From Pseudomonas sp. Leaf48 (lineage in GTDB: Bacteria; Pseudomonadota; Gammaproteobacteria; Pseudomonadales; Pseudomonadaceae), in assembly GCF_001421885.1 (NCBI RefSeq), contig NZ_LMLH01000030.1:186001-250000 (forward strand): 64,000 bases of DNA, read 5' to 3'. The notes beneath the pieces are model-generated. The model worked only from the letters and a program-made list of their open reading frames with translations. It searched no databases and was not told the origin of the DNA. This document shows positions 47,264-55,793 of this stretch, piece after piece; position 1 is the stretch's first letter, and each line of letters opens with the position of its first letter. The position numbers and the translations under genes are program-made.

Positions 47264-50212
47264 TCAGTTCACAGCGGACGTCGCTTCGACATGACGCGGC
47301 AATGTCACCCGGATACGGGTGCCGCGTTGGCTCTGTACATCAGCCGGGCTGTCGATGGTGATTTGTCCATAATGCTCTTCAACGATGGAATAGACCAGTG
47401 CAAGGCCCAGACCGGTGCCTTCGCCAGGGTCCTTGGTGGTGAAGAAAGGTTCGAACAATCTATCCATGATGCTCGACGGAATACCGCTGCCTTCGTCCTC
47501 CACGATCAGATCGACCGTGTGTTCGCCGGCTTCGCTCTTGACGCGCACCGCGCTGCCCGGAGGCGAGGCGTCGCGAGCGTTCGAGAGCAGGTTGATCAAC
47601 ACCTGGGCCAACCGCTGCGGGTCGCCTTCAACCCAGTGGTCGGGGTCGCACAGGTTGTAGAACTGCACTTCGAAATTGCGTCGGTTCAGGGCCAGCAGGC
47701 CAATGGCGTCCTGGGCCACTTCCGCCAGACAGACGGGCTCGTCACTGTGCTGATGGCTGCCGGCATGGGCAAAGCTCATCAGCGACTGGACGATGCGCGA
47801 CACACGTTTGGTCTGCTCGAGGATCTGGCCGCTGATTTCCTTCAACTCGCCGTCTTCCTCGCGCTCTTCGCGCAGGTTCTGCGCCAGGCAGGCGATACCG
47901 GTGATCGGGTTGCCGATTTCATGGGCTACACCCGCCGCCAGTCGGCCGATGCTGGCCAGGCGCTCGGAGTGCACCAGCTTGTCTTCGAGCATCTGGGTTT
48001 CGGTGAGGTCTTCCACCAGCAGCACCAGGCCACTGTTGCCCGGAGCCAGGGGTTCATCGATCGCCGCTTTGTGCAGGTTGAGCCAGCGGGTCTGGCCATC
48101 GAGGGCCAGGTGCTGTTTGTGCAAGTGCTCGTCCGGCAGGTTGATAAAACCTTGCAGCAGTTCTTTCCACGGATCGGCAATGGTGCTCAGGCGCGAGCCG
48201 ACCACACGCTGTGCGGCAATCCCGGTGAGTTCCTCCATGGCCTTGTTCCACATGAGGATTTCCTGGTCCTTGGCCAACGAGCAAACGCCCATTGGCAACT
48301 CCTGCAGTGTTTGACGGTGATAGCGACGCAAGGCGTCGAGTTCAGCGGCCAGGCCGGTCAGGCGAGAGTGATAGTCCTCAAGGCGACTTTCAATAAAGTG
48401 GATGTCTTCGGTGACATAGTTTTCACCGCCGGCCTTGTACGGCAAGAAGGTCTCGACCATGTCCTGGGCCACGCTCGGCCCCATCAGGCCGGAGAGGTTG
48501 GCTTCGATGCGGTCACGCAGGCGGCGCAAGGCATACGGGCGGCGCTCGTCGAAGGGCAGGTAGAGGTCGCGCAGGGCCTGTTCGACTTCCTTCTGCGCCG
48601 CTTTGGCGCCCAATGGTTTTGCCAACTGCGTGGCGAACTCCTGAGGTGAGGCGGCGTGCAGTTCGCGGCGTTGCGGGCGGCGCACGTTGTCCACGGCACA
48701 GGCTTCGGCGGCGCTGGCCTCTTCAGTGCTGGCGTTGGTGAAGAGCGAGATCAGGGTGAACATCAGTACGTTGGCAGCCAGCGATGCGATAGCTGCCATG
48801 TGCCAACTGGTGTCGTCCAGGACGTAGATCATGTTCAGCAGCGGAATATAGAAACCCTGAAGGTTGCCGACCAGCGGCAGCAGCATGGTCACGATCCACA
48901 CCAGGATCCCCGCCAGCAACCCGGCGATGAAGCCGCGACGGTTGGCAGTCGGCCAGTACAGTACCGAGAGCACGCCCGGCAGGAACTGCAGTGTGGCGAC
49001 GAAGGCAACGATGCCGAGGTTGGCCAGATCCTGCTCGGCGCCCAGCAGCAGATAGAAGCCATAGCCGGCCATGATGATTGCGACAATCAGCGCTCGGCGA
49101 GTCCACTTCAGCCAGCGGTAGATGTTGCCTTCGGCCGGTGGTTGATACAGCGGCAGCACCAGGTGGTTGAGAGCCATGCCGGACAGGGCCAGGGTGGTGA
49201 CGATGATGAGGCCGCTGGCGGCGGACAGCCCACCAATGTAGGCCAGCAGCGTCAAGGCCTTGCTGTTGGCGGCAATGCCAATGCCCAAGGTGAAATATTC
49301 GGGATTGGTCGTTGCTCCGAGTTTCAGTCCGGCCCAGAGAATCAGCGGCACGGCCAGGCTCATCAGCAACAGAAACAGCGGCAAGCCCCAGCTCGCGCTG
49401 ACCAGCGAGCGCGGGTTGAGGTTTTCGGTAAAGGTCATGTGATACATGTGCGGCATCACGATCGCCGAGGCGAAGAACACCAGCAGCAGCGTGCGCCATG
49501 GGCCTTCCTGCAAGGGGGTATGCAGGGCGGCGAGGGCGGTCTGGTTATGCAGCAGCCACAGTTCAAGCTGTTGCGGACCGTCGAATACCCCGTACAAGGC
49601 ATACAGGCCGACGCCGCCCAGGGCAATCAGCTTGATCACCGATTCGAAGGCAATCGCGAACACCAGGCCTTCATGCTTTTCGCGGGTGGCGATGTGTCGG
49701 GAACCGAAGAAAATCGTGAACAGTGTGATCAGTGCGCAGAAACTCAGGGCCACGCGATGCTGCACCGGCTCGCGGGTCAGGATGCCGATGGAGTCGGCGA
49801 CCGCCTGGATCTGCAAGGCCAGCAGTGGCAACACGCCGACCAGCATGAAAATCGTGGTCAGGGCACCGGCCCAGGTGCTGCGGAAGCGGAAGGCAAACAG
49901 ATCCGCCAGGGACGACAACTGATAAGTGCGGGTGATCTTCAGGATCGGATAGAGCAGCACCGGCGCCAGCAGAAAGGCTCCGGAGACGCCCAGATAGCTG
50001 GATAGAAAGCCGTAGCCGTACTGATAGGCCAATCCGACCGTGCCGTAAAACGCCCATGCGCTGGCGTAGACCCCGAGTGACAGGGTGTAGGTCAGCGGGT
50101 GGCGAATGATCGCCCGGGGGATCATGCCCCGTTCGCTGATCCAGGCCACGCCGAACAGTACCGCCAGGTACGCGGCGCTGATCAGGATCATCTGGGTCAG
50201 GCTAAAGCTCAT
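47264..50212 (-). CDS. cbrA: Sensor kinase CbrA with sodium/solute symporter domain
   Basis: 982 residues from ATG 50212 ([22 protein letters not shown]); ATG 50218 in frame adds two residues. The first 500 residues are an SSF symporter domain with about 13 membrane helices. A STAC-type linker follows ([22 protein letters not shown]), then a PAS region at about 630-730. HisKA carries the phospho-histidine near residue 764 ([12 protein letters not shown]), and the HATPase ends the protein ([22 protein letters not shown]). It senses carbon/nitrogen status and phosphorylates CbrB. It overlaps cbrX by 11 bases. Confidence 0.97.
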   Translation of the reverse strand: MSFSLTQMILISAAYLAVLFGVAWISERGMIPRAIIRHPLTYTLSLGVYASAWAFYGTVGLAYQYGYGFLSSYLGVSGAFLLAPVLLYPILKITRTYQLSSLADLFAFRFRSTWAGALTTIFMLVGVLPLLALQIQAVADSIGILTREPVQHRVALSFCALITLFTIFFGSRHIATREKHEGLVFAIAFESVIKLIALGGVGLYALYGVFDGPQQLELWLLHNQTALAALHTPLQEGPWRTLLLVFFASAIVMPHMYHMTFTENLNPRSLVSASWGLPLFLLLMSLAVPLILWAGLKLGATTNPEYFTLGIGIAANSKALTLLAYIGGLSAASGLIIVTTLALSGMALNHLVLPLYQPPAEGNIYRWLKWTRRALIVAIIMAGYGFYLLLGAEQDLANLGIVAFVATLQFLPGVLSVLYWPTANRRGFIAGLLAGILVWIVTMLLPLVGNLQGFYIPLLNMIYVLDDTSWHMAAIASLAANVLMFTLISLFTNASTEEASAAEACAVDNVRRPQRRELHAASPQEFATQLAKPLGAKAAQKEVEQALRDLYLPFDERRPYALRRLRDRIEANLSGLMGPSVAQDMVETFLPYKAGGENYVTEDIHFIESRLEDYHSRLTGLAAELDALRRYHRQTLQELPMGVCSLAKDQEILMWNKAMEELTGIAAQRVVGSRLSTIADPWKELLQGFINLPDEHLHKQHLALDGQTRWLNLHKAAIDEPLAPGNSGLVLLVEDLTETQMLEDKLVHSERLASIGRLAAGVAHEIGNPITGIACLAQNLREEREEDGELKEISGQILEQTKRVSRIVQSLMSFAHAGSHQHSDEPVCLAEVAQDAIGLLALNRRNFEVQFYNLCDPDHWVEGDPQRLAQVLINLLSNARDASPPGSAVRVKSEAGEHTVDLIVEDEGSGIPSSIMDRLFEPFFTTKDPGEGTGLGLALVYSIVEEHYGQITIDSPADVQSQRGTRIRVTLPRHVEATSAVN

Positions 50213-50378
50213 CGGCATCTTTTTGGCTCTGCAGGATGAAGGTCACGACGATCAGAATCAGCCAGAGCAGATAGGGGCGATACCAAGCGCCTGTGGCGTC
50301 GATCCACCAATCCATGATGGCTGGGGAAAACAGGTAGATCCCCACTACCAAAAGCAGGACCAAGCGATAGATGTACAT
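50202..50378 (-). CDS. cbrX: CbrX, small membrane protein coupled to cbrA
   Basis: 58 residues from ATG 50378 to TAG 50202-50204. Two hydrophobic segments (MYIYRLVLLLVVGIYLFSP and YLLWLILIVVTFILQ) flank a short polar loop with WWIDATGAWYRP; the tail is [16 protein letters not shown] precedes the start. The coding ends overlap: the last bases of cbrX contain the cbrA ATG. Such a small ORF (cbrX) precedes cbrA in other pseudomonads, where cbrA translation depends on it. Confidence 0.88.
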   Translation of the reverse strand: MYIYRLVLLLVVGIYLFSPAIMDWWIDATGAWYRPYLLWLILIVVTFILQSQKDADEL

Positions 50379-50455
50379 CCCGGCCTCTCTTTTTTATGCG
50401 CGTGCCCGAAAACGAGCGGCGATGGTAACGGATGGGCGCACGACTGCAAGTGTGA

Positions 50456-51349
50456 TCACAGCAGCTGTGCCTCCGGCAGGCTCAGTGTGCGCGGGATCAG
50501 CAGCGCATCCCAGTGGGCAATCCCCCAACTCAGCACTTCCCGTGGCGTGGCGTAAGCCAGTTCGGTTCCCGGATGTTGCCCCAGTGCGCGCAGCGCTCGC
50601 AGCAACAAAGGTGTTGCCTGATCTTCGTTTAGCGGTGGAGAACGGTAGGATTTTCCGAGTTTGTTGCCGTCCGGCTGGGTAATCAGCGGGATATGCAGGT
50701 AGCGCGGCGGCGGCAGGCCGAGCAACTCCTGGAGATAAAGCTGACGGGGCGTGGAATCCAGTAAATCGGCACCCCGTACGATGTCGGTGATGCCTTGCCA
50801 GGCATCGTCCAGTACCACTGCCAATTGATAGGCATATAGCCCGTCGCGCCGGCGAATCACGAAATCGCCGACTTCCCGACCCAAATGCTGGCGGTATTCG
50901 CCTTGTACCCGATCGATGAAGTGATATTCGAGTTCGGGCACCCGTACGCGAATAGCCGCATCGTCGGGACCGTGACCGGCATTGCGGCACAGTCCTGGAT
51001 AGATGCCGTGATACGGCTCCAGTTGTTTGCGCGAGCAGGTGCAGGCGTAGGCCAGGCCATGGTTGAACAGGCGATTGAGGACTTCGGCGTAGGCATCATG
51101 ACGCTCGCTTTGCCGAACCAGCTCGCCATCCCATTCGAACCCATAGCTTTCCAGCGCCTTGAGGATCGCAGCCTGGGCGCCAGGCTCTTCACGGGGTGGA
51201 TCGAGGTCCTCCATGCGCATCAGCCAGCGGCCACCCACTGCGCGCGCATCCAGGTACGAGGCGAGCGCTGCGACCAGCGAGCCGAAATGCAGATGGCCAC
51301 TGGGCGTGGGGGCGAAACGCCCGATGTAGGGAGAGGCGATGGCAGTCAT
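50456..51349 (-). CDS. gluQ: Glutamyl-Q tRNA(Asp) synthetase
   Basis: 297 residues from ATG 51349 (MTAIASPYIGRFAPTPSGHLHFG). The catalytic core of GluRS without the anticodon-binding domain: HLGH-like signature FAPTPSGHLHFGSL, the zinc-site segment CTCSRK, and the KMSKS-like KLGKS. It glutamylates queuosine of tRNA-Asp. It is usually next to dksA, as here. Confidence 0.95.
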   Translation of the reverse strand: MTAIASPYIGRFAPTPSGHLHFGSLVAALASYLDARAVGGRWLMRMEDLDPPREEPGAQAAILKALESYGFEWDGELVRQSERHDAYAEVLNRLFNHGLAYACTCSRKQLEPYHGIYPGLCRNAGHGPDDAAIRVRVPELEYHFIDRVQGEYRQHLGREVGDFVIRRRDGLYAYQLAVVLDDAWQGITDIVRGADLLDSTPRQLYLQELLGLPPPRYLHIPLITQPDGNKLGKSYRSPPLNEDQATPLLLRALRALGQHPGTELAYATPREVLSWGIAHWDALLIPRTLSLPEAQLL

Positions 51350-51384
51350 GAGGGCGATGTTACTTGTATGGGGTGGCACGAACC

Positions 51385-51477
51385 ACCTGTGGAGCGGGCT
51401 GCCCGCGAAGAGGGTGTGTCAGCAACATGTATGTCGACTGATACTCCTCATTCGCGAGCAAGCCCGCTCCCACAGGT
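51385..51477. repeat. REP inverted-repeat pair (family 2)
   Basis: ACCTGTGGAGCGGGCTGCC on the left is answered by GCAAGCCCGCTCCCACAGGT on the right, with about 50 bases between the arms. Confidence 0.88.
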
Positions 51478-51503
51478 TTCTTGCCGAAGCAAATGTCAGA
51501 AAC

Positions 51504-51528
51504 AAAAACGGAGCGTCAAAACGCTCCG
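51504..51528 (-). terminator. Terminator of dksA
   Basis: CGGAGCG-TTTTGA-CGCTCCG on the minus strand, followed by TTTTTG. It lies 20 bases after the dksA stop. Confidence 0.88.
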
Positions 51529-51547
51529 TTCCTGGTTCAAGCCGCTA

Positions 51548-51991
51548 TTACTTGCCGACTTGTTTTTCCTTGATTTCCGCAAGGGTCTTGCAGTCGACGC
51601 ACATGTCGGCGGTAGGGCGGGCTTCCAGACGCTTGACGCCGATCTCGACGCCGCAGGATTCGCACCAGCCATACTCTTCGTCTTCGATCAGTTGCAGCGT
51701 TTTGTCGATCTTCTTGATCAACTTGCGCTCACGATCGCGGGCTCTCAGTTCGAGGGCGAACTCTTCTTCCTGGCTGGCACGGTCTGCCGGATCCGGGAAG
51801 TTGGCCGCTTCGTCCTTCATGTGGTCAACGGTACGGTCGACTTCCTGCATCAAGTCCTGCTTCCACTTGTTCAGGACCTTGGTGAAGTGCGCGCGCATGG
51901 GCTTGCCCATGTATTCCTCGCCCGCTACTTCTTTGTAGGGTTCGAAGCCGCTGATTGTCGGCTGATGCTGCTGCTTTGCTTGGGTGGGCAT
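51548..51991 (-). CDS. dksA: RNA polymerase-binding regulator DksA
   Basis: 147 residues (E. coli 151). The N-terminal coiled coil with acidic tip (DHMKDEAANFPDPADRASQEEEF) inserts in the RNA polymerase secondary channel. The four-cysteine zinc finger is CESCGVEI then ADMCVDC. It acts with ppGpp on stable-RNA and amino-acid promoters. ATG 51991, divergent from the aminotransferase. Confidence 0.97.
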   Translation of the reverse strand: MPTQAKQQHQPTISGFEPYKEVAGEEYMGKPMRAHFTKVLNKWKQDLMQEVDRTVDHMKDEAANFPDPADRASQEEEFALELRARDRERKLIKKIDKTLQLIEDEEYGWCESCGVEIGVKRLEARPTADMCVDCKTLAEIKEKQVGK

Positions 51992-52321
51992 GAAATGGAC
52001 CGCCTCTACTCTTGTAATCCATCTGCGCAGGACTGCTCTACCGACACCTGCCGGCCCTGCGGCTGCAAGCGGGCGAACTTACCAGATCAAATCGGACCGC
52101 GCCACTCCCTGATGTCAAGCGCGTGGCCCAAGGTGCTTGCAAATGATGACAAAGCGTTGTCTGTTGGCTCTGGAGCCCTGCTCAATAATTGATTTTAGTC
52201 AAACCTGGGGCGCCCGTCAGAGTCGTTTGCGCCCGCGGTTATAAGGGCTCTGACCGCTTTAAGTTCTCGCTCGTTCCTGTGCTTGGGTAGAATCGTTCTT
52301 TTTCCCGTTGAAGGAAGGCCA
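51992..52321. other. Intergenic region between dksA and the aminotransferase
   Basis: 330 bases between two divergent genes. It holds their 5' regions; I see no gene, hairpin terminator or repeat of note. A polypurine SD GAAGGAAGG precedes the rightward start. Confidence 0.6.
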
Positions 52322-53494
52322 ATGGCTCAGTCCTACAGTGCCCGCAGTCGCGCAATCGAACCTTTCCACGTCATGGCTCTGCTGGCGCGGGCCAACGAAT
52401 TGCAGGCGGCCGGCCACGATGTGATCCACCTGGAAATCGGCGAGCCGGATTTCACCACTGCCGAGCCGATCATTCAGGCGGGGCAGGCGGCTTTGACGGC
52501 GGGGAAAACTCGTTACACCGCAGCCCGCGGCATTCCCGAGCTGCGAGAGGCCATTTCCGGTTTCTATCAGCAGCGCTACGGGTTGAGTATCGATCCACGA
52601 CGCATCCTGATCACGCCTGGCGGATCAGGCGCGCTCCTGTTGGCCAGCGCCTTGCTGGTGGATCCGGGCAAGCACTGGCTGCTGGCAGACCCGGGCTACC
52701 CCTGTAACCGGCATTTCCTGCGCCTGGTGGAAGGTGCGGCGCAGCTAGTTCCTGTGGGGCCGGAGGTGCGCTACCAACTGACACCTGGTTTGGTCGAGCG
52801 GCATTGGGATCACGACAGCGTCGGTGCATTGGTCGCGTCGCCTGCCAACCCGACCGGCACCATCCTGACCCGCGACGAGTTGGCGGGGCTGTCTACTGCA
52901 ATCAAGCAGCGACACGGCCATCTGGTGGTTGATGAGATTTATCACGGCCTGACTTACGGCACCGATGCAGCCAGCGTGCTGGAAGTCGATGACAGCGCTT
53001 TCGTGCTTAATAGTTTTTCGAAATATTTCGGCATGACGGGTTGGCGTCTCGGCTGGCTGGTTGCACCCGATGCTGCCGTCGGTGAGCTGGAGAAGCTCGC
53101 GCAGAATCTGTACATCAGTGCGCCAAGCATGGCCCAGTACGCGGCCCTGGCCTGTTTCGAGCCCGGGACTATCAGCATTCTCGAAGAGCGTCGCGCCGAG
53201 TTCGGAAGGCGTCGGGATTTTCTGCTACCAGCCTTGCGTGAGCTGGGTTTTCGCATTGCCGTCGAGCCTGAAGGGGCGTTCTACTTGTACGCTGATATCA
53301 ACAAGTTCGGCGGTGATGCCTTCGCGTTCTGTAAACATTTCCTCGAAACGGAGCACGTGGCGTTCACTCCGGGGCTGGATTTCGGCCGCTATCAGGCCGG
53401 CCATCATGTGCGTTTCGCCTACACGCAGAACCTTGAGCGTTTGCAGGAAGCGGTGGAGCGCATCGCTCGCGGTTTGCGGAGCTGGCAAGGCTGA
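52322..53494 (+). CDS. PLP-dependent class I/II aminotransferase
   Basis: 390 residues from ATG 52322, with strong SD GAAGGAAGG. An AspAT-fold aminotransferase: the PLP lysine is in [15 protein letters not shown] near residue 235, and the substrate-carboxyl arginine is in [13 protein letters not shown]. The N-terminal part ([31 protein letters not shown]) is family-like. The substrate cannot be read from sequence; an alanine/aromatic or methionine-type enzyme is possible. sfsA follows with one base of overlap. Confidence 0.88.
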   Translation: MAQSYSARSRAIEPFHVMALLARANELQAAGHDVIHLEIGEPDFTTAEPIIQAGQAALTAGKTRYTAARGIPELREAISGFYQQRYGLSIDPRRILITPGGSGALLLASALLVDPGKHWLLADPGYPCNRHFLRLVEGAAQLVPVGPEVRYQLTPGLVERHWDHDSVGALVASPANPTGTILTRDELAGLSTAIKQRHGHLVVDEIYHGLTYGTDAASVLEVDDSAFVLNSFSKYFGMTGWRLGWLVAPDAAVGELEKLAQNLYISAPSMAQYAALACFEPGTISILEERRAEFGRRRDFLLPALRELGFRIAVEPEGAFYLYADINKFGGDAFAFCKHFLETEHVAFTPGLDFGRYQAGHHVRFAYTQNLERLQEAVERIARGLRSWQG

Positions 53495-54207
53495 TGCGTT
53501 TTCATCCTGCACTCGAAGAAGGCCGACTAATTCGTCGTTACAAGCGTTTTCTCGCCGATATTGAGACCGTTAGCGGCGAGTTGCTGACCATTCACTGTCC
53601 GAACACCGGCTCGATGCTCAATTGTCAGGTCGAAGGCGGCCAGGTCTGGTTCAGTCGCTCCAACGATCCTAAACGCAAGTTGCCGGGCACTTGGGAGATC
53701 GGTGAAACCCCTCAGGGGCGGCTGTTTTGTGTGAACACCACGCGCGCCAACGGCTTGATCGAAGAAGCTCTGCGGGCCGGTGTCATCACCGAACTCAATG
53801 GTTTTACCGGGCTCAAGCGTGAAGTGGCATACGGTCAGGAAAGCAGCCGCATCGATTTTCGACTCGACTATCCTGGTGGCCCGGCCTATGTCGAAGTCAA
53901 AAGCGTCACCCTGGGTTTTGATGGCACGGCGGTGGCGGCCTTTCCTGATGCGGTGACTCAGCGCGGGGCCAAGCATCTGCGCGAGTTGGCACACCTGGCC
54001 CGAGACGGTATTCGTGCAGTTCAGCTGTATTGCGTATGCCTGACCGGAGTCGATGCCGTGCGCCCTGCGCAAGAAATCGATGCGGCCTACGCGCAGGCGT
54101 TGCGTGAGGCAGTGGCTTGCGGAGTCGAAGTGTTGGCTTACGGTGTGCGCTTGAGCCACGAAGAAATGGTGGTAGAACGGCGTCTTGACGTGTTGCTGGG
54201 TGGCTAG
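53494..54207 (+). CDS. sfsA: SfsA family protein
   Basis: 237 residues, usual length. It contains an N-terminal OB-like nucleic-acid binding part ([23 protein letters not shown]) and the nuclease-like C-terminal domain with [22 protein letters not shown], the PD-(D/E)xK core. SfsA suppresses a maltose defect in E. coli; its real role is uncertain. ATG 53494 overlaps the preceding TGA. It converges on the Rieske gene with 4 bases of overlap. Confidence 0.92.
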   Translation: MRFHPALEEGRLIRRYKRFLADIETVSGELLTIHCPNTGSMLNCQVEGGQVWFSRSNDPKRKLPGTWEIGETPQGRLFCVNTTRANGLIEEALRAGVITELNGFTGLKREVAYGQESSRIDFRLDYPGGPAYVEVKSVTLGFDGTAVAAFPDAVTQRGAKHLRELAHLARDGIRAVQLYCVCLTGVDAVRPAQEIDAAYAQALREAVACGVEVLAYGVRLSHEEMVVERRLDVLLGG

Positions 54208-54521
54208 AGGCTGACCCAGATCCCCTGTTCGTCTTCGCGGCAGGGGACGCTGGCCAGGGATTGCCCGGCACAGGGGCCGGCGATACATTCGCCGTCCTCG
54301 ATCAGGAACAGGGCGCCATGGGTGGCGCACTGGATCAGGCTCTGGCTGTCGTCGAGAAACCGGTCCGGATGCCATTCCAGCGCAACGCCACGGTGGGGGC
54401 AGCGGTTGACGTAGACATAAACCTGTCCTTCCCGGCGCACTGCAAACAGTTTCTGTCCTTCGACTTCGAAACCGCGACTGCTGTCGTCAGCCAGCTCGGC
54501 ACCTGCACAAAGCAACTTCAT
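54204..54521 (-). CDS. Rieske [2Fe-2S] protein
   Basis: 105 residues from ATG 54521, SD AGAGGA. The Rieske motifs are C-x-H in [10 protein letters not shown] and C-x2-H in CATHGALF. It is a stand-alone ferredoxin-like protein similar to NirD-like or biphenyl-type ferredoxins. The electron partner is unknown, as no oxygenase lies nearby. Confidence 0.88.
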   Translation of the reverse strand: MKLLCAGAELADDSSRGFEVEGQKLFAVRREGQVYVYVNRCPHRGVALEWHPDRFLDDSQSLIQCATHGALFLIEDGECIAGPCAGQSLASVPCREDEQGIWVSL

Positions 54522-54621
54522 GTCTATCCTCTGTCCCGCCAGCCTGTCCGGTAGTGGCGGTGGAAAACCTGAGATTATCAAATGGCCTTTATCCTGGGGC
54601 AATCCACATTTTCCACAGGCA

Positions 54622-54735
54622 AAAAAAGACCCGGCAAGAGCCGGGTCAAATAACCGTGATTAGCCTGATGAGGAGATAATCTGAGAGTCCGAACCAAGGG
54701 CAATTCAGAAAATCGACCAGTCTCGCGACCAGTTT
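54622..54735 (-). ncRNA. prrF: PrrF-type iron-responsive small RNA
   Basis: Leftward sRNA of about 114 bases. The minus strand gives AACTGGTCGCGAGAC at its 5' end, the conserved target-binding core TCTCCTCATCAGGCTAATC (about 54657-54675) and the terminator GACCCGGCTCTTGCCGGGTC plus seven T (54647 to 54621). The promoter is TTGACA/TATGAT with a Fur box on it. PrrF is made when iron is low and, with Hfq, represses mRNAs for iron-containing proteins (for example sdh, sod, acn in other species). In P. aeruginosa two copies lie in tandem; here there is one. Confidence 0.9.
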
Positions 54736-54736
54736 T

Positions 54737-54768
54737 GATAATCATATCGATTCTCATTACCATGTCAA
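54737..54768 (-). promoter_or_regulatory. Fur-controlled promoter of prrF
   Basis: TTGACA (54768 to 54763) and TATGAT (54746 to 54741) with a 16-base spacer. AATGAGAATCGATATGATT lies over the spacer and -10 and matches the Fur box pattern (consensus GATAATGATAATCATTATC). Fur-Fe2+ would repress the sRNA. Confidence 0.85.
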
Positions 54769-54791
54769 CCGCTGTTTTTCTGTTTCTTCCA

Positions 54792-54808
54792 TTTGGTCGT
54801 TTTCGACG
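54792..54808. repeat. Direct repeat copy 1
   Basis: TTTGGTCGTTTTCGACG, identical to 55194-55210. The two copies flank the TfoX-like gene, 402 bases apart. Confidence 0.7.
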
Positions 54809-54842
54809 TCTCGAATGTCGTAATCATTGCCTTGGAGTTGGC

Positions 54843-55115
54843 TCAATTCTTGTGGCGTGACGAAATGGCCTCGAGCTGCTTGTTCAGGGCTTCCTTGCGT
54901 TCGGCAGGAATATCGTTCCAGTGTACGTCCATGAGGGCGCCTTCAATTGCATACAGCAACACCTTTGACGCGCGAAAACCGCGCGTGCGCACGGCCCGGT
55001 AAGCGTCCACCGCTCCCAGGCGACGCAAGTCCGAGGCGCTATGGATGCCCACGGCATGCAGCCATTGCGCCGACGTCTTGCCAAGATTCTTCAGGTGTTG
55101 CAGTTCATCATTCAT
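54843..55115 (-). CDS. TfoX C-terminal domain protein
   Basis: 90 residues from ATG 55115, with strong SD AAGGAGG. Consists of only the TfoX/Sxy C-terminal domain: LKNLGKTSAQWLHAVGIHSASDLRRLGAVDAYRAVR, a helix-hairpin-helix-like fold. TfoX/Sxy proteins activate competence genes with CRP, but C-terminal-only forms are common and their role is unknown. Confidence 0.82.
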   Translation of the reverse strand: MNDELQHLKNLGKTSAQWLHAVGIHSASDLRRLGAVDAYRAVRTRGFRASKVLLYAIEGALMDVHWNDIPAERKEALNKQLEAISSRHKN

Positions 55116-55193
55116 CGAGCCTCCTTGCGATGGCCGAATAGTGCGCGAGGGCAGTATTGAGGAGTGTAGCCATCAGTAGGAAAAGCGTTATCG

Positions 55194-55210
55194 TTTGGTC
55201 GTTTTCGACG
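55194..55210. repeat. Direct repeat copy 2
   Basis: TTTGGTCGTTTTCGACG, identical to 54792-54808, embedded in the imperfect dyad AAGCGTT ... AAACGCTT. It lies about 80 bases upstream of the TfoX-like start. Confidence 0.7.
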
Positions 55211-55359
55211 CAAACGCTTCTAAGGAGGGAATTTTGGAGAGAGCTCGATGAGGCGCGAACGTGGCCGGAACCAGCGCCTGGAAACGGCGTTCGTGAGAGA
55301 AGAAAACTCATGGTCCGGCGCGCAGAAAAGGCGCCGGACTGTCCAGTTTGCGGACTGTT

Positions 55360-55704
55360 TCAGCGTGTGCGGTAACGCAGTCGTGTGCCGAAATTCATCG
55401 ACATCAGGATCTCGTCGGCACTCAGTTCCGGCGGAAAGTAGGTTCCGGAAATTTGCGCATGGGCCAGGCTGGCACCTTCCAGTCTGGCTTTGCGAAAGTC
55501 GATGCCACGCAAGTCGGCAGAGCGGAAGTAGGCGTCCGAAAAGTCTACGCCATCGGCATTCAATTCCCGCAGATCCAGCCCACGGAAGTCCCCTCCCACC
55601 ATATCGATAGACTCATTGAGCGGGCGCTCGCTATTGAAGCCGCTGATGTCGTCTTTGTGCAGCAGCGCATAAAGCGGGGTGTCGAGAAGTTTGGGCTGGC
55701 TCAT
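55360..55704 (-). CDS. Pentapeptide-repeat protein
   Basis: 114 residues, ATG 55704, SD AGGTGA. Five-residue repeats of the A(D/N)LXX type are readable from about residue 35 to 85: DFRGLDLRELNADGVDFSD, then YFRSADLRGIDFRKARLEG and ASLAHAQISG. This forms a short right-handed quadrilateral helix. It has no signal or membrane segment, and the function is unknown. Confidence 0.88.
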   Translation of the reverse strand: MSQPKLLDTPLYALLHKDDISGFNSERPLNESIDMVGGDFRGLDLRELNADGVDFSDAYFRSADLRGIDFRKARLEGASLAHAQISGTYFPPELSADEILMSMNFGTRLRYRTR

Positions 55705-55793
55705 GTCGCATCACCTGATGGTTTTATGACGCCAGTATAGTGCCACTATTTGGCGGCCGTGAAGCCAGCGAGGGCTTCACGACCGAAATAGTT

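Noticed and set aside
47048-50005. 533- and 449-codon open frames opposite cbrA/cbrB
   Set aside because: Shadows of cbrA and cbrB; low-complexity, glutamine/histidine-rich translations without motifs.
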